A DNA stretch of 50,823 nucleotides from Rickettsiaceae bacterium (GTDB lineage: Bacteria > Pseudomonadota > Alphaproteobacteria > Rickettsiales > Rickettsiaceae): NCBI GenBank assembly GCA_020697135.1, contig JAJFBM010000005.1, forward strand, positions 1 to 50,823. Direction: 5' to 3'. The notes below the pieces were generated by a model. It saw nothing but the letters and a program-made list of their open reading frames with translations, searched no databases and was not told where the DNA came from. The translations under genes were made by a program, and so were the position numbers. Positions 9,611 through 18,387 of the stretch are shown here, in pieces. Each line of letters opens with the position of its first letter. The first letter of the stretch is position 1.

Positions 9611-9685
9611 TGGTGACCCCTACGGGAATCGAACCCGTGTTTCCACCGTGAAAGGGTAGCGTCCTAACCGCTAGACGAAGGGGCC
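9611..9685 (-). tRNA. tRNA-Glu (anticodon TTC)
   Basis: The minus strand folds into a complete 75-base tRNA with an encoded CCA at 9613-9611. Acceptor stem GGCCCCT pairs with AGGGGTC, with one G-U pair. The anticodon loop CTTTCAC carries TTC at 9652-9650, flanked by the stem CTACC/GGTGG. The T arm is ACGGG-TTCGATT-CCCGT. The D arm holds TAGCGGTTA. The discriminator base is A. The TTC anticodon reads GAA and GAG. It stands between carD and the membrane-protein gene. Confidence 0.97.
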
Positions 9686-9840
9686 ATATAGTGCGCTGAT
9701 AAAGCTTAAAGAAACTTATACTCAGCAGTTAAGGTTTATTAGAAACCTTTAAATCATTTGTTTTGTTCATGAACAATGTTATATACTATTTTTTTTTCAT
9801 TGCAAGCGAAATTTTTAAAAGTTTTATAAAATAGCTTTCC

Positions 9841-10839
9841 TTATAATCCTCGCTCTCCTTTCTTAGATTGGTGAGTTGCAATATTATTTACCATTGTTTT
9901 AGAAGTACCCTCAGCAGATTTTGCTTGGTTCAAGGTACCAATAATATCATCTATACCACCTTGTTTTATTTGCTCTAAAGCCACTTGCACTGAAACATTA
10001 GCTTTAGCTTCTCTAGTTTCTTCCCTTTGTTGAGCCTTTTGTATTTTATTATGCAATAATTTACTAAAATTATTTAGATCTTGATCGTCGCTCACCCTTA
10101 GCTTATCAAATTTATCTTTATTAAGCAGTCTTTCTGCTTGATCTACAATTTTTCCACCTAGATTTAAACCAAAATAAGCCATAGGAAGGACTGCAACAAC
10201 AGCGATAGGCCCTAAAAATGTGCTTGCTATAAATGTAGAAACACCAACAATTAGAGATGAACCTAGGAGCCTATTAGTGTTTTTTTGTTCACTTTTATTA
10301 TCTTTATACTGATCAAAAGCTGTAACATTTTTATAGTTAACTTGCTCATTAGATATAATTTTATCTTTATTATCAAGTATAAATTGAACCTTATCTTCAG
10401 TATTTCCCTCATTCCCTAGAAGGGAAATAATTTTATCTTTTAATTCCTTAGAATCAACCTTCCTATCTTTACTTAACATTTCTGTAAGGAGGGAAACAAC
10501 TATGTCGTTTGCTTGAGCTAGATTATTCGTAATATCTTCATTATAAGTTTGAGGCTCTGCAATAGCTACAGCGAAAAGTGTTAAGGAAATTGCAAAGCTA
10601 TAATCTTCAATCAACTTATTAACTAAATATATATGAAGTCTTTTAACACAAATCTCTATATATACTTGGTTAGAATAATTTTCCTTTAATTTAATATTAC
10701 CAAAGTAATATAGCGCAATCATATTTGATACTGTGTTCAATACATTATCATTAACCTTATGTTCAAGATTTTTAGATAATACTTCTCTATATAGCTTTAA
10801 AGGAAGTTCCGCTGTAAGGTTATTGAGCTTTAGATCCAT
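9841..10839 (-). CDS. Hypothetical membrane protein with a hairpin of two helices
   Basis: This 332-residue protein belongs to no family I recognise. A hydrophobic helix may lie at about residues 80-95 (SFAISLTLFAVAIA). A Gly-rich pair of helices at about 190-228 (LLGSSLIVGVSTFIAST and PIAVVAVLPMAYFGLNLGG) looks like a membrane hairpin. The rest is charged and helical, and the C-terminus is Lys/Gln-rich and probably cytoplasmic or disordered. There is no N-terminal signal. It lies downstream of the GspL/GspM-like pair on the same strand, with a gap of 95 bases, and could be cotranscribed with it. The C-terminal basic tail is compatible with a secreted protein, but nothing proves that. Confidence 0.6.
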   Translation of the reverse strand: MDLKLNNLTAELPLKLYREVLSKNLEHKVNDNVLNTVSNMIALYYFGNIKLKENYSNQVYIEICVKRLHIYLVNKLIEDYSFAISLTLFAVAIAEPQTYNEDITNNLAQANDIVVSLLTEMLSKDRKVDSKELKDKIISLLGNEGNTEDKVQFILDNKDKIISNEQVNYKNVTAFDQYKDNKSEQKNTNRLLGSSLIVGVSTFIASTFLGPIAVVAVLPMAYFGLNLGGKIVDQAERLLNKDKFDKLRVSDDQDLNNFSKLLHNKIQKAQQREETREAKANVSVQVALEQIKQGGIDDIIGTLNQAKSAEGTSKTMVNNIATHQSKKGERGL

Positions 10840-10934
10840 TATAAAATATATCCGCTTAGAGAGAACGATAAATGGTAATTATTATTAATATAGCTGACAA
10901 AAGAATATTTTACTAAAAAAAAACTATTTTACCT

Positions 10935-11597
10935 TTAATTTTTATTTTTCTGTTCAAAAATTTTATTCTTATCAACTTTAATTGAATTGAATCTAATATT
11001 AAGCTCACCATTAGTAAATTTTGGTTGCAATCCTGTCTTTACTTTATCTAAATTTTCAAAACTTAATATGTTATTTCTATTGATCTCCAATGACTCAATC
11101 TCTTTATATTGGGGGAGAGAATTAAAAATTTCTTCTGCTATTTCTAGAAAACTCAACAAATCTTTTGCTGCAAAATTTACGTTTATATCGTTAAATTTTA
11201 CTGCTACCCATTGCTCACCCTTAGTATAACTTGTATCCAACACAGGAGTCGATACCCTAACATTAAAATTAGGATAAAGATTAAAGCTTAAGCCAATTTC
11301 TTTTAAGGAATTTAATAATTTAATTCTTTGTATACAGCTGCTATTTGCTGCTTCTTTCAGTACCTCAGAATAATAATTTTCAGCTTTGATTATCTCATCG
11401 GTATTTTGTTTTAAATGATATACTTTTGCCTGTATATTATTAAGTAAAACTTGTGCATTATTCAAAGCGCTTTTGGAGGCTTGCTTTTCTTTAGAAAATG
11501 CTGGAAGCATAAAGCTAAGAGCAGCAAAAACTAAGCCAAAACAAATAAGCTTTAATAGAATTAAATTCTTAATATTTTCAATTTCCTTTTCTAACAA
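10935..11597 (-). CDS. GspM/PilO-like inner-membrane protein
   Basis: This 220-residue bitopic protein has one membrane helix at about 14-33 (LLKLICFGLVFAALSFMLPA), then a coiled coil of about 50 residues (KSALNNAQVLLNNIQAKVYHL), then a compact alpha/beta domain predicted in the periplasm. That is the layout of GspM in type II secretion and PilO in type IV pili, both partners of an actin-like inner-membrane protein. The gene begins 13 bases after its partner at 11611-13167. Sequence similarity in these families is low, so the call rests on topology and on the neighbour. No ATPase, pilin or secretin gene is in the window. Confidence 0.5.
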   Translation of the reverse strand: MLEKEIENIKNLILLKLICFGLVFAALSFMLPAFSKEKQASKSALNNAQVLLNNIQAKVYHLKQNTDEIIKAENYYSEVLKEAANSSCIQRIKLLNSLKEIGLSFNLYPNFNVRVSTPVLDTSYTKGEQWVAVKFNDINVNFAAKDLLSFLEIAEEIFNSLPQYKEIESLEINRNNILSFENLDKVKTGLQPKFTNGELNIRFNSIKVDKNKIFEQKNKN

Positions 11598-11610
11598 GCT
11601 AAATTCTCCT

Positions 11611-13167
11611 TTAACCAGATATTAGGATTTTAATAGGAATAGATATTTTATCTGATTTCACTTTTGCCTTACCTTCATTACGCATATAATCTATATTATA
11701 TGGTCTAAATTGCTTTTTAAGCTCCTTTATATAATTTGTTAATTCATAAGTGAATTCATCGCGGCTAATATTTTTTATACTATATTTGAGTTCAATCTCG
11801 GCAGTAAAGGCTATATTTGGAGTAAGATGATTCTTATACCATTTAATATGTTCGATCTGTACTCTTTCATTTTGAAGAAGTATAAATTCATGAAGTAACT
11901 CAAAAGGCTTAGCTTTAGGCATTTCGAGTCTTTCTTGTAATAATAAAATCTCTATTGACTGATCTAAATGTTCAATATTTGAAAAATAGCCTTTAAGTTT
12001 GCGATATTCTAAAAGGGCTTTAAAATAGCTCCGACTTAGACTTGCTATATTAGCTTCATTCTTATTTATAGTAAGTTTAAGAAAAATATTGCCTATAGCA
12101 AGGATCATTAAAGCTAATATTAAGGGCTTAGAACAAAATCTATTAAAAGCACGTAAATTTAATAATTTTTTTAGGCTCGTGTTAGTTGCAGGATAAAGTT
12201 TATTGTAAAGTATAATATCAGATAAAATTACATCAAAAGAAGTCATTAATTCTTGAGGTATTATACGAGCAAATTTATTATAATTAATTTTTTCTAAATC
12301 AATTATAATTTGAGAATCTGTATTAAATTTTAGCTCTCTTAGTAAATTTGCTATTCTTTCTTCAGCAACGACTGTAAGGTTGATAATAACTTCCTCGTCA
12401 TATTCTACTAGATGCTTTAAACTTAATAATGTTTCATTTAGCTCATGCTCTATCGTACCATGTAAGTAATCTAGTGATTTATCTATTGGATATTTAATCT
12501 TAGTGTTTAGTAAGATATTTCGATTTTGCTCAGTAATAATCCTTATACCGCTTGCTTTAGTTATAAAGATGAATATCTGAATATCTGCTTTTAATAACTC
12601 TTTATGCTTTTCCTCTTCAGTATAATTCTTTATGAAACTATAAATTATATTTTGCGCTTCGAGAGGAAGAAAATATATGTTACCAAATTTGAAGTTTTGA
12701 TCTTCGAAAACAGATTTTAACCAAAAAGAAATAACCTCATTCATCGGGGTTACAGCAAAAATAGCTTGAATCCTTTCTGCTGAAGCCATTTCTAAAGATA
12801 ATACCTTATATGAATATAGAGCATCTTGTTTGAATTCCTTATTGGCAAAATTCTTAATTATATCTCGAGGGATTAAGGATTCAAGCGATGTTAAATCAAC
12901 ATGCTTAATGAAAGCTTCTGGGTTATCTAAGAATATATATATTCGTGCTTTTTTATACTTTGTTATGAAATCTTTTAATGACTCAAGACTAGAATACTCA
13001 TTAATATTATTACATATATATCTAGAATCAATAAGCTTATTCTTTTGGTATGCGCATAAAAGCGATCCTTCTGATCCAATAAACAAAGTAACTTTAAGTG
13101 GATTAAGAAAATCAAATATTCCACTTACCGATTTTTGAATTAGACTTTTTATCCTTTTATAAAGCAT
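11611..13167 (-). CDS. GspL- or PilM-PilN-like inner-membrane platform protein
   Basis: This 518-residue protein has a cytoplasmic region of about 345 residues, one membrane helix at about 348-367 (PLILALMILAIGNIFLKL), and a periplasmic region of about 150 residues that begins with a coiled coil. The N-terminus reads like an actin-fold nucleotide-binding domain: a strand VTLFIGSEGSLLCAY, a later IFIFITKASGIRIITE strand pair, and a further FDVILSDIILYN segment. The periplasmic end (IKILISG) resembles the ferredoxin-like fold of GspL or PilN. A fused PilM-PilN arrangement equals GspL. Together with the GspM/PilO-like gene it would form half of an inner-membrane assembly platform. A TTA-rich, AT-rich coding bias matches its neighbours, so recent transfer is not suggested. 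Confidence 0.5.
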   Translation of the reverse strand: MLYKRIKSLIQKSVSGIFDFLNPLKVTLFIGSEGSLLCAYQKNKLIDSRYICNNINEYSSLESLKDFITKYKKARIYIFLDNPEAFIKHVDLTSLESLIPRDIIKNFANKEFKQDALYSYKVLSLEMASAERIQAIFAVTPMNEVISFWLKSVFEDQNFKFGNIYFLPLEAQNIIYSFIKNYTEEEKHKELLKADIQIFIFITKASGIRIITEQNRNILLNTKIKYPIDKSLDYLHGTIEHELNETLLSLKHLVEYDEEVIINLTVVAEERIANLLRELKFNTDSQIIIDLEKINYNKFARIIPQELMTSFDVILSDIILYNKLYPATNTSLKKLLNLRAFNRFCSKPLILALMILAIGNIFLKLTINKNEANIASLSRSYFKALLEYRKLKGYFSNIEHLDQSIEILLLQERLEMPKAKPFELLHEFILLQNERVQIEHIKWYKNHLTPNIAFTAEIELKYSIKNISRDEFTYELTNYIKELKKQFRPYNIDYMRNEGKAKVKSDKISIPIKILISG

Positions 13168-13348
13168 CTTTGTTTTATATTTTTTTCTTAGGCTTAAATT
13201 ATGCGATAAATAAAAAGTTTATGCTTAAACCTTATTTTAAGAGAATTAAAGGGTAAATTTAAAGCAAAATTTATTATAATGATATTAAAACCTTTGACTT
13301 AAACAATAATTAACCAACGGTTATTGCAGGCATATTTTTAAAATCTTA

Positions 13349-13377
13349 TTGTAATTTAGCCATAAATAATATATTAA
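13349..13377 (+). promoter_or_regulatory. Candidate sigma70-type promoter of alaS
   Basis: TTGTAA at 13349-13354 and TATTAA at 13372-13377 are separated by 17 bases, 35 bases upstream of the alaS ATG. Both boxes match 4-5 of 6 consensus positions. In AT-rich DNA such matches also occur by chance. Confidence 0.4.
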
Positions 13378-13412
13378 CAATTTAGTTTTTATATTTGATA
13401 GAAGAGGAAAGT

Positions 13413-16061
13413 ATGTCGCTTGTTACAACTAGTGAAATTAGAAAAAAATTTATAGAGTACTTTGTAAAAAACAACCATACACTGGTTCCTGCAAGCCCCT
13501 TAATACCGCATAACGATCCAACATTAATGTTCGTCAATTCTGGAATGGTTCAGTTCAAAAATGTATTTACTGGGGTAGAAAAAAGAGATTATACACGAGC
13601 TGTAACTGCGCAGAAATCAGTACGAGCTGGCGGCAAACATAATGACCTTGATAATGTTGGTTACACTGCAAGGCATCATACTTTTTTTGAAATGCTAGGA
13701 AATTTTTCTTTTGGTGATTATTTTAAAGAGCAAGCAATTTACTATGCTTGGGAGCTTCTTACTAAAGAATACGGCTTAGCTAAAGAGAAGCTGTATGTTA
13801 CTGTTTTCCATACTGACGAAGAAGCTATAGGTTATTGGAAGAAAATTTCAGGATTCAACGATGATAGAATAATCCGCATTAACACTAATGACAATTTCTG
13901 GTCTATGGGAGATACTGGTCCTTGTGGGCCGTGTTCAGAGATCTTTTATGATCATGGTGAATCTATTTTTGGTGGTCTTCCTGGCACAAAAGATCAAGAT
14001 GGAGACAGGTACATAGAGATCTGGAACATGGTATTCATGCAATATGAGCAAATTGATAAGGATACTAGAAAATCTCTTCCTAAGCCTTCTATTGATACTG
14101 GAATGGGACTAGAAAGGATTACTGCTGTAATGCAGGGCGTGCATGATAATTACGATATTGATTTATTTAAAGAGCTTATTCACGCTTCTGAGCATTTTAC
14201 TTCGGTTATTGCTGAGGGAAATGCAAAATTTTCTCATAGAGTAATTGCTGATCATTTAAGAGCTTCATCATTTTTAATTGCTGATGGGATTATGCCTTCT
14301 AATGAAGGAAGGGGTTATGTACTACGCAGGATCATGCGACGAGCTATGAGGCATGCGCATATATTAGGGGCAAAAGAGCCATTACTATATAAACTTCTTC
14401 CGACCCTTGTAAATCTTATGGGAGAGGCTTATCCTGAGCTTAAAAGAGCAGAAGATTTTACTAAAGAAGTTCTGAAACAAGAAGAAGAAAAGTTCAAAGC
14501 TACTCTTGATAAAGGTTTGAAACTTTTAGATGAAGAAACTAAAACTTTAAAAGCTGGCGATGAGCTTGCAGGCGACGTTGCATTTAAATTATACGACACT
14601 TACGGCTTTCCTCTAGATTTAACGGCAGATATCTTAAAAAGCAAAAATATGTCTGTTGACAATAAAGGATTTGATAGTTGTATGAACGAGCAAAAAGAGA
14701 AAGCTCGGAAAGCTTGGGGAGGTTCTGGTGAGGCGGCTACAAACGAGCTATGGTTTAATATCTATGATCAAAATGGTGCAACAGAATTTTTAGGCTATAG
14801 TTTAGATGAAGCCCAAGCTGAAGTAATTGCCCTTATAAAAGATAATCAAAAAATCGAAAATGCACATGAAGGAGATAACTTCATATTAGTTGCATCTCAA
14901 ACTCCTTTTTATGGCGAATCAGGTGGCCAAATGGGCGATATTGGCTATATTCATGGTCCAAATTCAACCATTAAAGTTTTGGATACAAAGAAATATTTAG
15001 GCATTCATGCTCATATTTGCTTACTTGAAAAAGGCACTGTTAGTATTAATGATTCTATAGTTTTAAAGATCGATCCAGATTATCGTAATTATTTAAGAGT
15101 CCACCATTCGGCAACGCATATTCTGCATGCAGTACTTAGAGAAACTTTAGGCACGCATGTAACACAAAAAGGCTCACTTGTAGCGTCAGATAGGCTAAGA
15201 TTTGACCTTACCCATACTAAAGCGATATCCCATGAAGAATTAATTAAAATAGAGAACAAAGTTAACGAGATTATTACCCAAAATTCTGAAGTTAAAACTC
15301 AACTTTTATCAACACAAGAAGCTATTGAGAAAGGTGCAATTGCACTTTTTGGTGAAAAATATGATAGCGAAGTAAGAGTTGTATCTATGGGCTCTATTAA
15401 TCAACATGAGATTTATTCGTTAGAATTATGCGGAGGAACACACGTTAGCCGAACTGGCGACATTGGAGCCTTTAAAATCATATCAGAAAATGCTATAGCT
15501 GCAGGAGTACGAAGAATTGAAGCGGTATGTGGAAAATATACTGTACAATATGCGCAGGAAAATGAAGCAATAATTAGTGAATTATGCACGCATATTAAAA
15601 CCTCTAAAAGTGAGCTTCTCAATAAAATAGATGCATTATTTAATGAGAGAAAAGAGCTAGAAAAAAAGATATTTGAATTACAACAAGCTTCACTGCGACT
15701 AAGCAAAGAAAATATTGAAGCCTCACTTGAGCAAATTAATAATCATCATTTACTTTTCAAGGTTTATAATGATGCAGATAGTAAAGCACTACGTACTATT
15801 GCTGAAGAAACTATAAAAAAGGCAGATAATATTACTGCTGTATTCGTCAACAAATCTGATACAAAAGTTTTAGTAACAATAGCAATTGGCAGCAATGCTA
15901 GTAGTAAAATCGACGCTGTAAATATTGCGAAGCTGGCATCCAATATTCTTGGCGGAACAGGTGGCGGTGGCAAACCAAATTTTGCTCAAGCAGGAGGCAA
16001 TAACCCTGAAAATATTAATATATTTAAGGAGGCTCTTATCTCTGAACTTCGCAATCAATAA
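13413..16061 (+). CDS. alaS: Alanyl-tRNA synthetase
   Basis: This 882-residue class II synthetase attaches alanine to tRNA-Ala. The catalytic domain shows the motif 2 region ARHHTFFEMLGNFSFGDYF and the motif 3 region GLERI. The editing domain carries the HHSATHILH zinc site and CGGTHVSRTGDIG. The C-terminal C-Ala domain ends with the glycine-rich GGTGGGGKPNFAQAGG. I chose the ATG at 13413 (MSLVTTSEIRKKF) because an AGAGGAAA Shine-Dalgarno sequence sits directly before it; an in-frame TTG at 13395 lies upstream of that site. Length is typical. It is transcribed alone, flanked by divergent and convergent neighbours, and followed by a strong hairpin. Confidence 0.96.
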   Translation: MSLVTTSEIRKKFIEYFVKNNHTLVPASPLIPHNDPTLMFVNSGMVQFKNVFTGVEKRDYTRAVTAQKSVRAGGKHNDLDNVGYTARHHTFFEMLGNFSFGDYFKEQAIYYAWELLTKEYGLAKEKLYVTVFHTDEEAIGYWKKISGFNDDRIIRINTNDNFWSMGDTGPCGPCSEIFYDHGESIFGGLPGTKDQDGDRYIEIWNMVFMQYEQIDKDTRKSLPKPSIDTGMGLERITAVMQGVHDNYDIDLFKELIHASEHFTSVIAEGNAKFSHRVIADHLRASSFLIADGIMPSNEGRGYVLRRIMRRAMRHAHILGAKEPLLYKLLPTLVNLMGEAYPELKRAEDFTKEVLKQEEEKFKATLDKGLKLLDEETKTLKAGDELAGDVAFKLYDTYGFPLDLTADILKSKNMSVDNKGFDSCMNEQKEKARKAWGGSGEAATNELWFNIYDQNGATEFLGYSLDEAQAEVIALIKDNQKIENAHEGDNFILVASQTPFYGESGGQMGDIGYIHGPNSTIKVLDTKKYLGIHAHICLLEKGTVSINDSIVLKIDPDYRNYLRVHHSATHILHAVLRETLGTHVTQKGSLVASDRLRFDLTHTKAISHEELIKIENKVNEIITQNSEVKTQLLSTQEAIEKGAIALFGEKYDSEVRVVSMGSINQHEIYSLELCGGTHVSRTGDIGAFKIISENAIAAGVRRIEAVCGKYTVQYAQENEAIISELCTHIKTSKSELLNKIDALFNERKELEKKIFELQQASLRLSKENIEASLEQINNHHLLFKVYNDADSKALRTIAEETIKKADNITAVFVNKSDTKVLVTIAIGSNASSKIDAVNIAKLASNILGGTGGGGKPNFAQAGGNNPENINIFKEALISELRNQ

Positions 16062-16074
16062 TTCCACAACAAAG

Positions 16075-16110
16075 AGGCTTTTCGAGGCGACCTTTAGCCT
16101 TGGAAAGCCT
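16075..16110 (+). terminator. Strong hairpin after alaS
   Basis: A 36-base sequence starting 13 bases after the alaS stop folds into a 14-pair stem. Arm AGGCTTTTCGAGGC at 16075-16088 pairs with GCCTTGGAAAGCCT at 16097-16110, with two G-U pairs, closing an 8-base loop. No T run follows it, so it may be a terminator or processing site, or a mobile palindromic element comparable to Rickettsia palindromic elements. Confidence 0.5.
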
Positions 16111-16445
16111 AAGAACTATCAATTTAAATACCGTAACCCCCAAGCAATGCAGGATCTAAAAATAAATCACAACAAAGTACTGATGATAACCCCCAAAGAG
16201 CATAGCTATAAAACTTTTCCATTGATTCTTCTACTTTTGATAGTTTTAATTTAACCACAGGTAATTTTTTCACCCATTAAATAACTATTAGTATATAAAA
16301 GTGTAAAGAGCAAGTATTTTATTTGGATAAATTACAAATTTTTATTATTTATTTTTATAAGCAATTTAGAATATTTTTATAAGTTAAAATTATTAGTAAT
16401 TATAAGTAAATAAATAAATATAAGAAGCGATATAAATATTAAGTT
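16111..16445. other. Intergenic stretch without a visible gene
   Basis: These 335 bases separate the alaS hairpin from the convergent cheR gene. The first half is of mixed composition and contains two ACCCCCAA motifs (near 16136 and 16190). The second half is extremely AT-rich with runs such as AAATAAATAAATA. Frames are open only by chance, and none has a ribosome-binding site or recognisable product. Confidence 0.4.
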
Positions 16446-17261
16446 TTAGATCAATGTATATAAACCTTGATTCTTGTCCGATATTTTTAATTTTTGGGTA
16501 AGCCCAAGAATAGTTTCCCCCCCTCCCAAAATTAAATATCCCGGAGGACTTGTTATTAGTTGAGCAGCTATTTTATCTAGAATAGCTTGTTTAGTTGCTT
16601 GATCAAAATATATCAAAACATTCCTACAAAGTACAACATCAAACATCCCAAGGCTTGAAAAAGCATTTTGCAAGTTAAACTTAGAAAATTTTATCCAAGT
16701 TTTAAGTTTTGGGTCAATTTGCCAATTATTCTCATCAACTTTCTTAAAATATTTAACAAGTAAATTTATAGGCATCCCTCTTTGCACTTCAAATTGGGTA
16801 AATATTCCACTTTTAGCTTTCTCAAGTGCTTTATCAGATATATCTGTTGCGATTATCTCATATTGTAGCTTGCCAGCAAATTTCTCTTCTAACATCATAG
16901 CAATCGAATATGGCTCTTGCCCAGTACTACAAGCTGCGCTCCAAACCCTTATAGATTTTTTAAATTTTACTAATTCAGGGACTATTATTTCTTCTAAGTT
17001 TTTAAATGGCTGCTGATCCCTAAAAAAAGAAGACTCATTAATAGTCATCGCATCAATAATCTCATCATTTACATTTATATCTTTTAATCTTAACTTTGTA
17101 ATTAAATCGCGGACAGTATTAAGCCCATGTTTTTGCAGAATGGGTTGCAACTTAGATTCAATTAAATACATTTTATCATGGCTTAAGTTAATACCAGAAT
17201 TTTCTTTCACAACTTGTGCAAAATAGTTGAATTCATCTAAGGGTAAAATATTTTCATCCAT
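16446..17261 (-). CDS. cheR: CheR-type chemoreceptor methyltransferase
   Basis: This 271-residue enzyme transfers methyl groups from S-adenosylmethionine to glutamates on chemoreceptors. The N-terminal helical domain ends in the family motif TINESSFFRD (73-82). The SAM site VWSAACSTGQEPYSIAM (106-122) and the later DVVLCRNVLIYF (about 207-218) are intact. The start overlaps the end of cheB by 8 bases, so the pair is coupled and presumably controls adaptation. No chemoreceptor, CheA or CheW gene lies in the window, so the partners must be elsewhere or the pair serves another pathway. A run of C bases falls inside the gene near 16508-16526 without breaking the frame. Confidence 0.93.
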   Translation of the reverse strand: MDENILPLDEFNYFAQVVKENSGINLSHDKMYLIESKLQPILQKHGLNTVRDLITKLRLKDINVNDEIIDAMTINESSFFRDQQPFKNLEEIIVPELVKFKKSIRVWSAACSTGQEPYSIAMMLEEKFAGKLQYEIIATDISDKALEKAKSGIFTQFEVQRGMPINLLVKYFKKVDENNWQIDPKLKTWIKFSKFNLQNAFSSLGMFDVVLCRNVLIYFDQATKQAILDKIAAQLITSPPGYLILGGGETILGLTQKLKISDKNQGLYTLI

Positions 17262-18360
17262 GCATTATTCTCAATATTTCTTTCGCTATAAGATTAAGTG
17301 GTAGAACATTTTTAGCTAATTTTTCATTTACGACAGCTCCAGGCATCCCCCAAACTACACTAGTTTGTTCATCTTGTGCAATAATGGTTCCGCCCTGCTC
17401 TACTACTAAACGACTTCCCTCTATACCATCTTTACCCATTCCAGTTAGCATTACTTCTAATAATCTTGAGCCATATATTTTAGCAAGACTCTTAAGCATA
17501 GGGTTTACAGACGGCCTACAAAAATGCTCTGGAGGATTTTGATTAAGGATAATTTTTGTATTATTTGGGGTGCCTATTACTTCCATATGATAATCCCCTG
17601 GCGCAATATATACTTTTCCAGCTATGACAACCTGCCCATTTTCGGCTTCTAAACAATCTTTTCCGCTAATTGCTGAAAGATTATCGGCAAACAATGTTGT
17701 AAAGTTTTTCGGCATATGAATGGTTATAAAAATAGGTATATCAAAATTATAATTTTTTAACCCCTGGAATATCGTGCTAATGGCTTGCGGCCCACCAGTT
17801 GAGGCGCCAATTGTTAAAGCCTGAGGTCTAAGAGTAGTTTTTGTGAAGCTATTATTATAAGATAAAGGAAGAGTGATTTTCTTTTCCTCAATATATGCTG
17901 GCTCTTTTAAAGTATCTGAAGCCTTTATACATTTTTTTTTCTTTGTACCTAATGCTAAAACTTTTGCCATTAATTCACGAGAAAATTCTTCTCGAGACGC
18001 TATACCACCTTCAGCGGAAGGTTTAAGTACATATTCATCTGCATAATGCATCAATGCTTCAATACTACATTGTACGTTACTACGAGAAAGAGAGGTTACT
18101 ATTATTATTTTAACATCCTTCATCAATTCTCTTATTTTAGGAATCGCTTCTCTACCATCCATTATAGGCATTTCAATGTCTATTAGAATAATATCTAATT
18201 TATTACGTAACTCTTCGCTTGAAAGCTTATTTAATGCTTCTTGCCCATTAGATGCAGAATCAAAAATCTTAATAAGATCATTTCCTTGAAGTATAAGACG
18301 TTCTGCTCCCCTTATCGTAGGGGAGTCATCAACAATCATAACTCCAATCTTATCTAACAT
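17254..18360 (-). CDS. cheB: CheB chemotaxis response regulator, protein-glutamate methylesterase
   Basis: This 368-residue enzyme removes receptor methyl groups when phosphorylated by CheA. The receiver domain has acidic D11/D12, phosphoacceptor D61 (in LIDIEMPIMDG) and K113 (LKPS). The esterase domain has catalytic S187 in IGASTGG, H215 in TIHMPKNF and D311 in GMGKDG. All key residues are present, so the enzyme should be active. The gene starts 27 bases after the stop of bdhA and overlaps cheR, so the order is bdhA, cheB, cheR on one strand. Length matches canonical CheB. The linker (about 138-178) is Lys-rich. Confidence 0.94.
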   Translation of the reverse strand: MLDKIGVMIVDDSPTIRGAERLILQGNDLIKIFDSASNGQEALNKLSSEELRNKLDIILIDIEMPIMDGREAIPKIRELMKDVKIIIVTSLSRSNVQCSIEALMHYADEYVLKPSAEGGIASREEFSRELMAKVLALGTKKKKCIKASDTLKEPAYIEEKKITLPLSYNNSFTKTTLRPQALTIGASTGGPQAISTIFQGLKNYNFDIPIFITIHMPKNFTTLFADNLSAISGKDCLEAENGQVVIAGKVYIAPGDYHMEVIGTPNNTKIILNQNPPEHFCRPSVNPMLKSLAKIYGSRLLEVMLTGMGKDGIEGSRLVVEQGGTIIAQDEQTSVVWGMPGAVVNEKLAKNVLPLNLIAKEILRIMHG

Positions 18361-18387
18361 ATTCCTATACTATTATAATATTTTATA

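Noticed and set aside
9731-9749. 7-base inverted repeat AAGGTTT/AAACCTT near tRNA-Glu as a terminator
   Set aside because: The stem is short and no T run follows in either direction, so chance in AT-rich DNA is likely.
15925-16254. Open frame of 109 codons running from the end of alaS into the intergenic region
   Set aside because: It overlaps alaS in another frame, crosses the hairpin, lacks a ribosome-binding site and has an implausible product.
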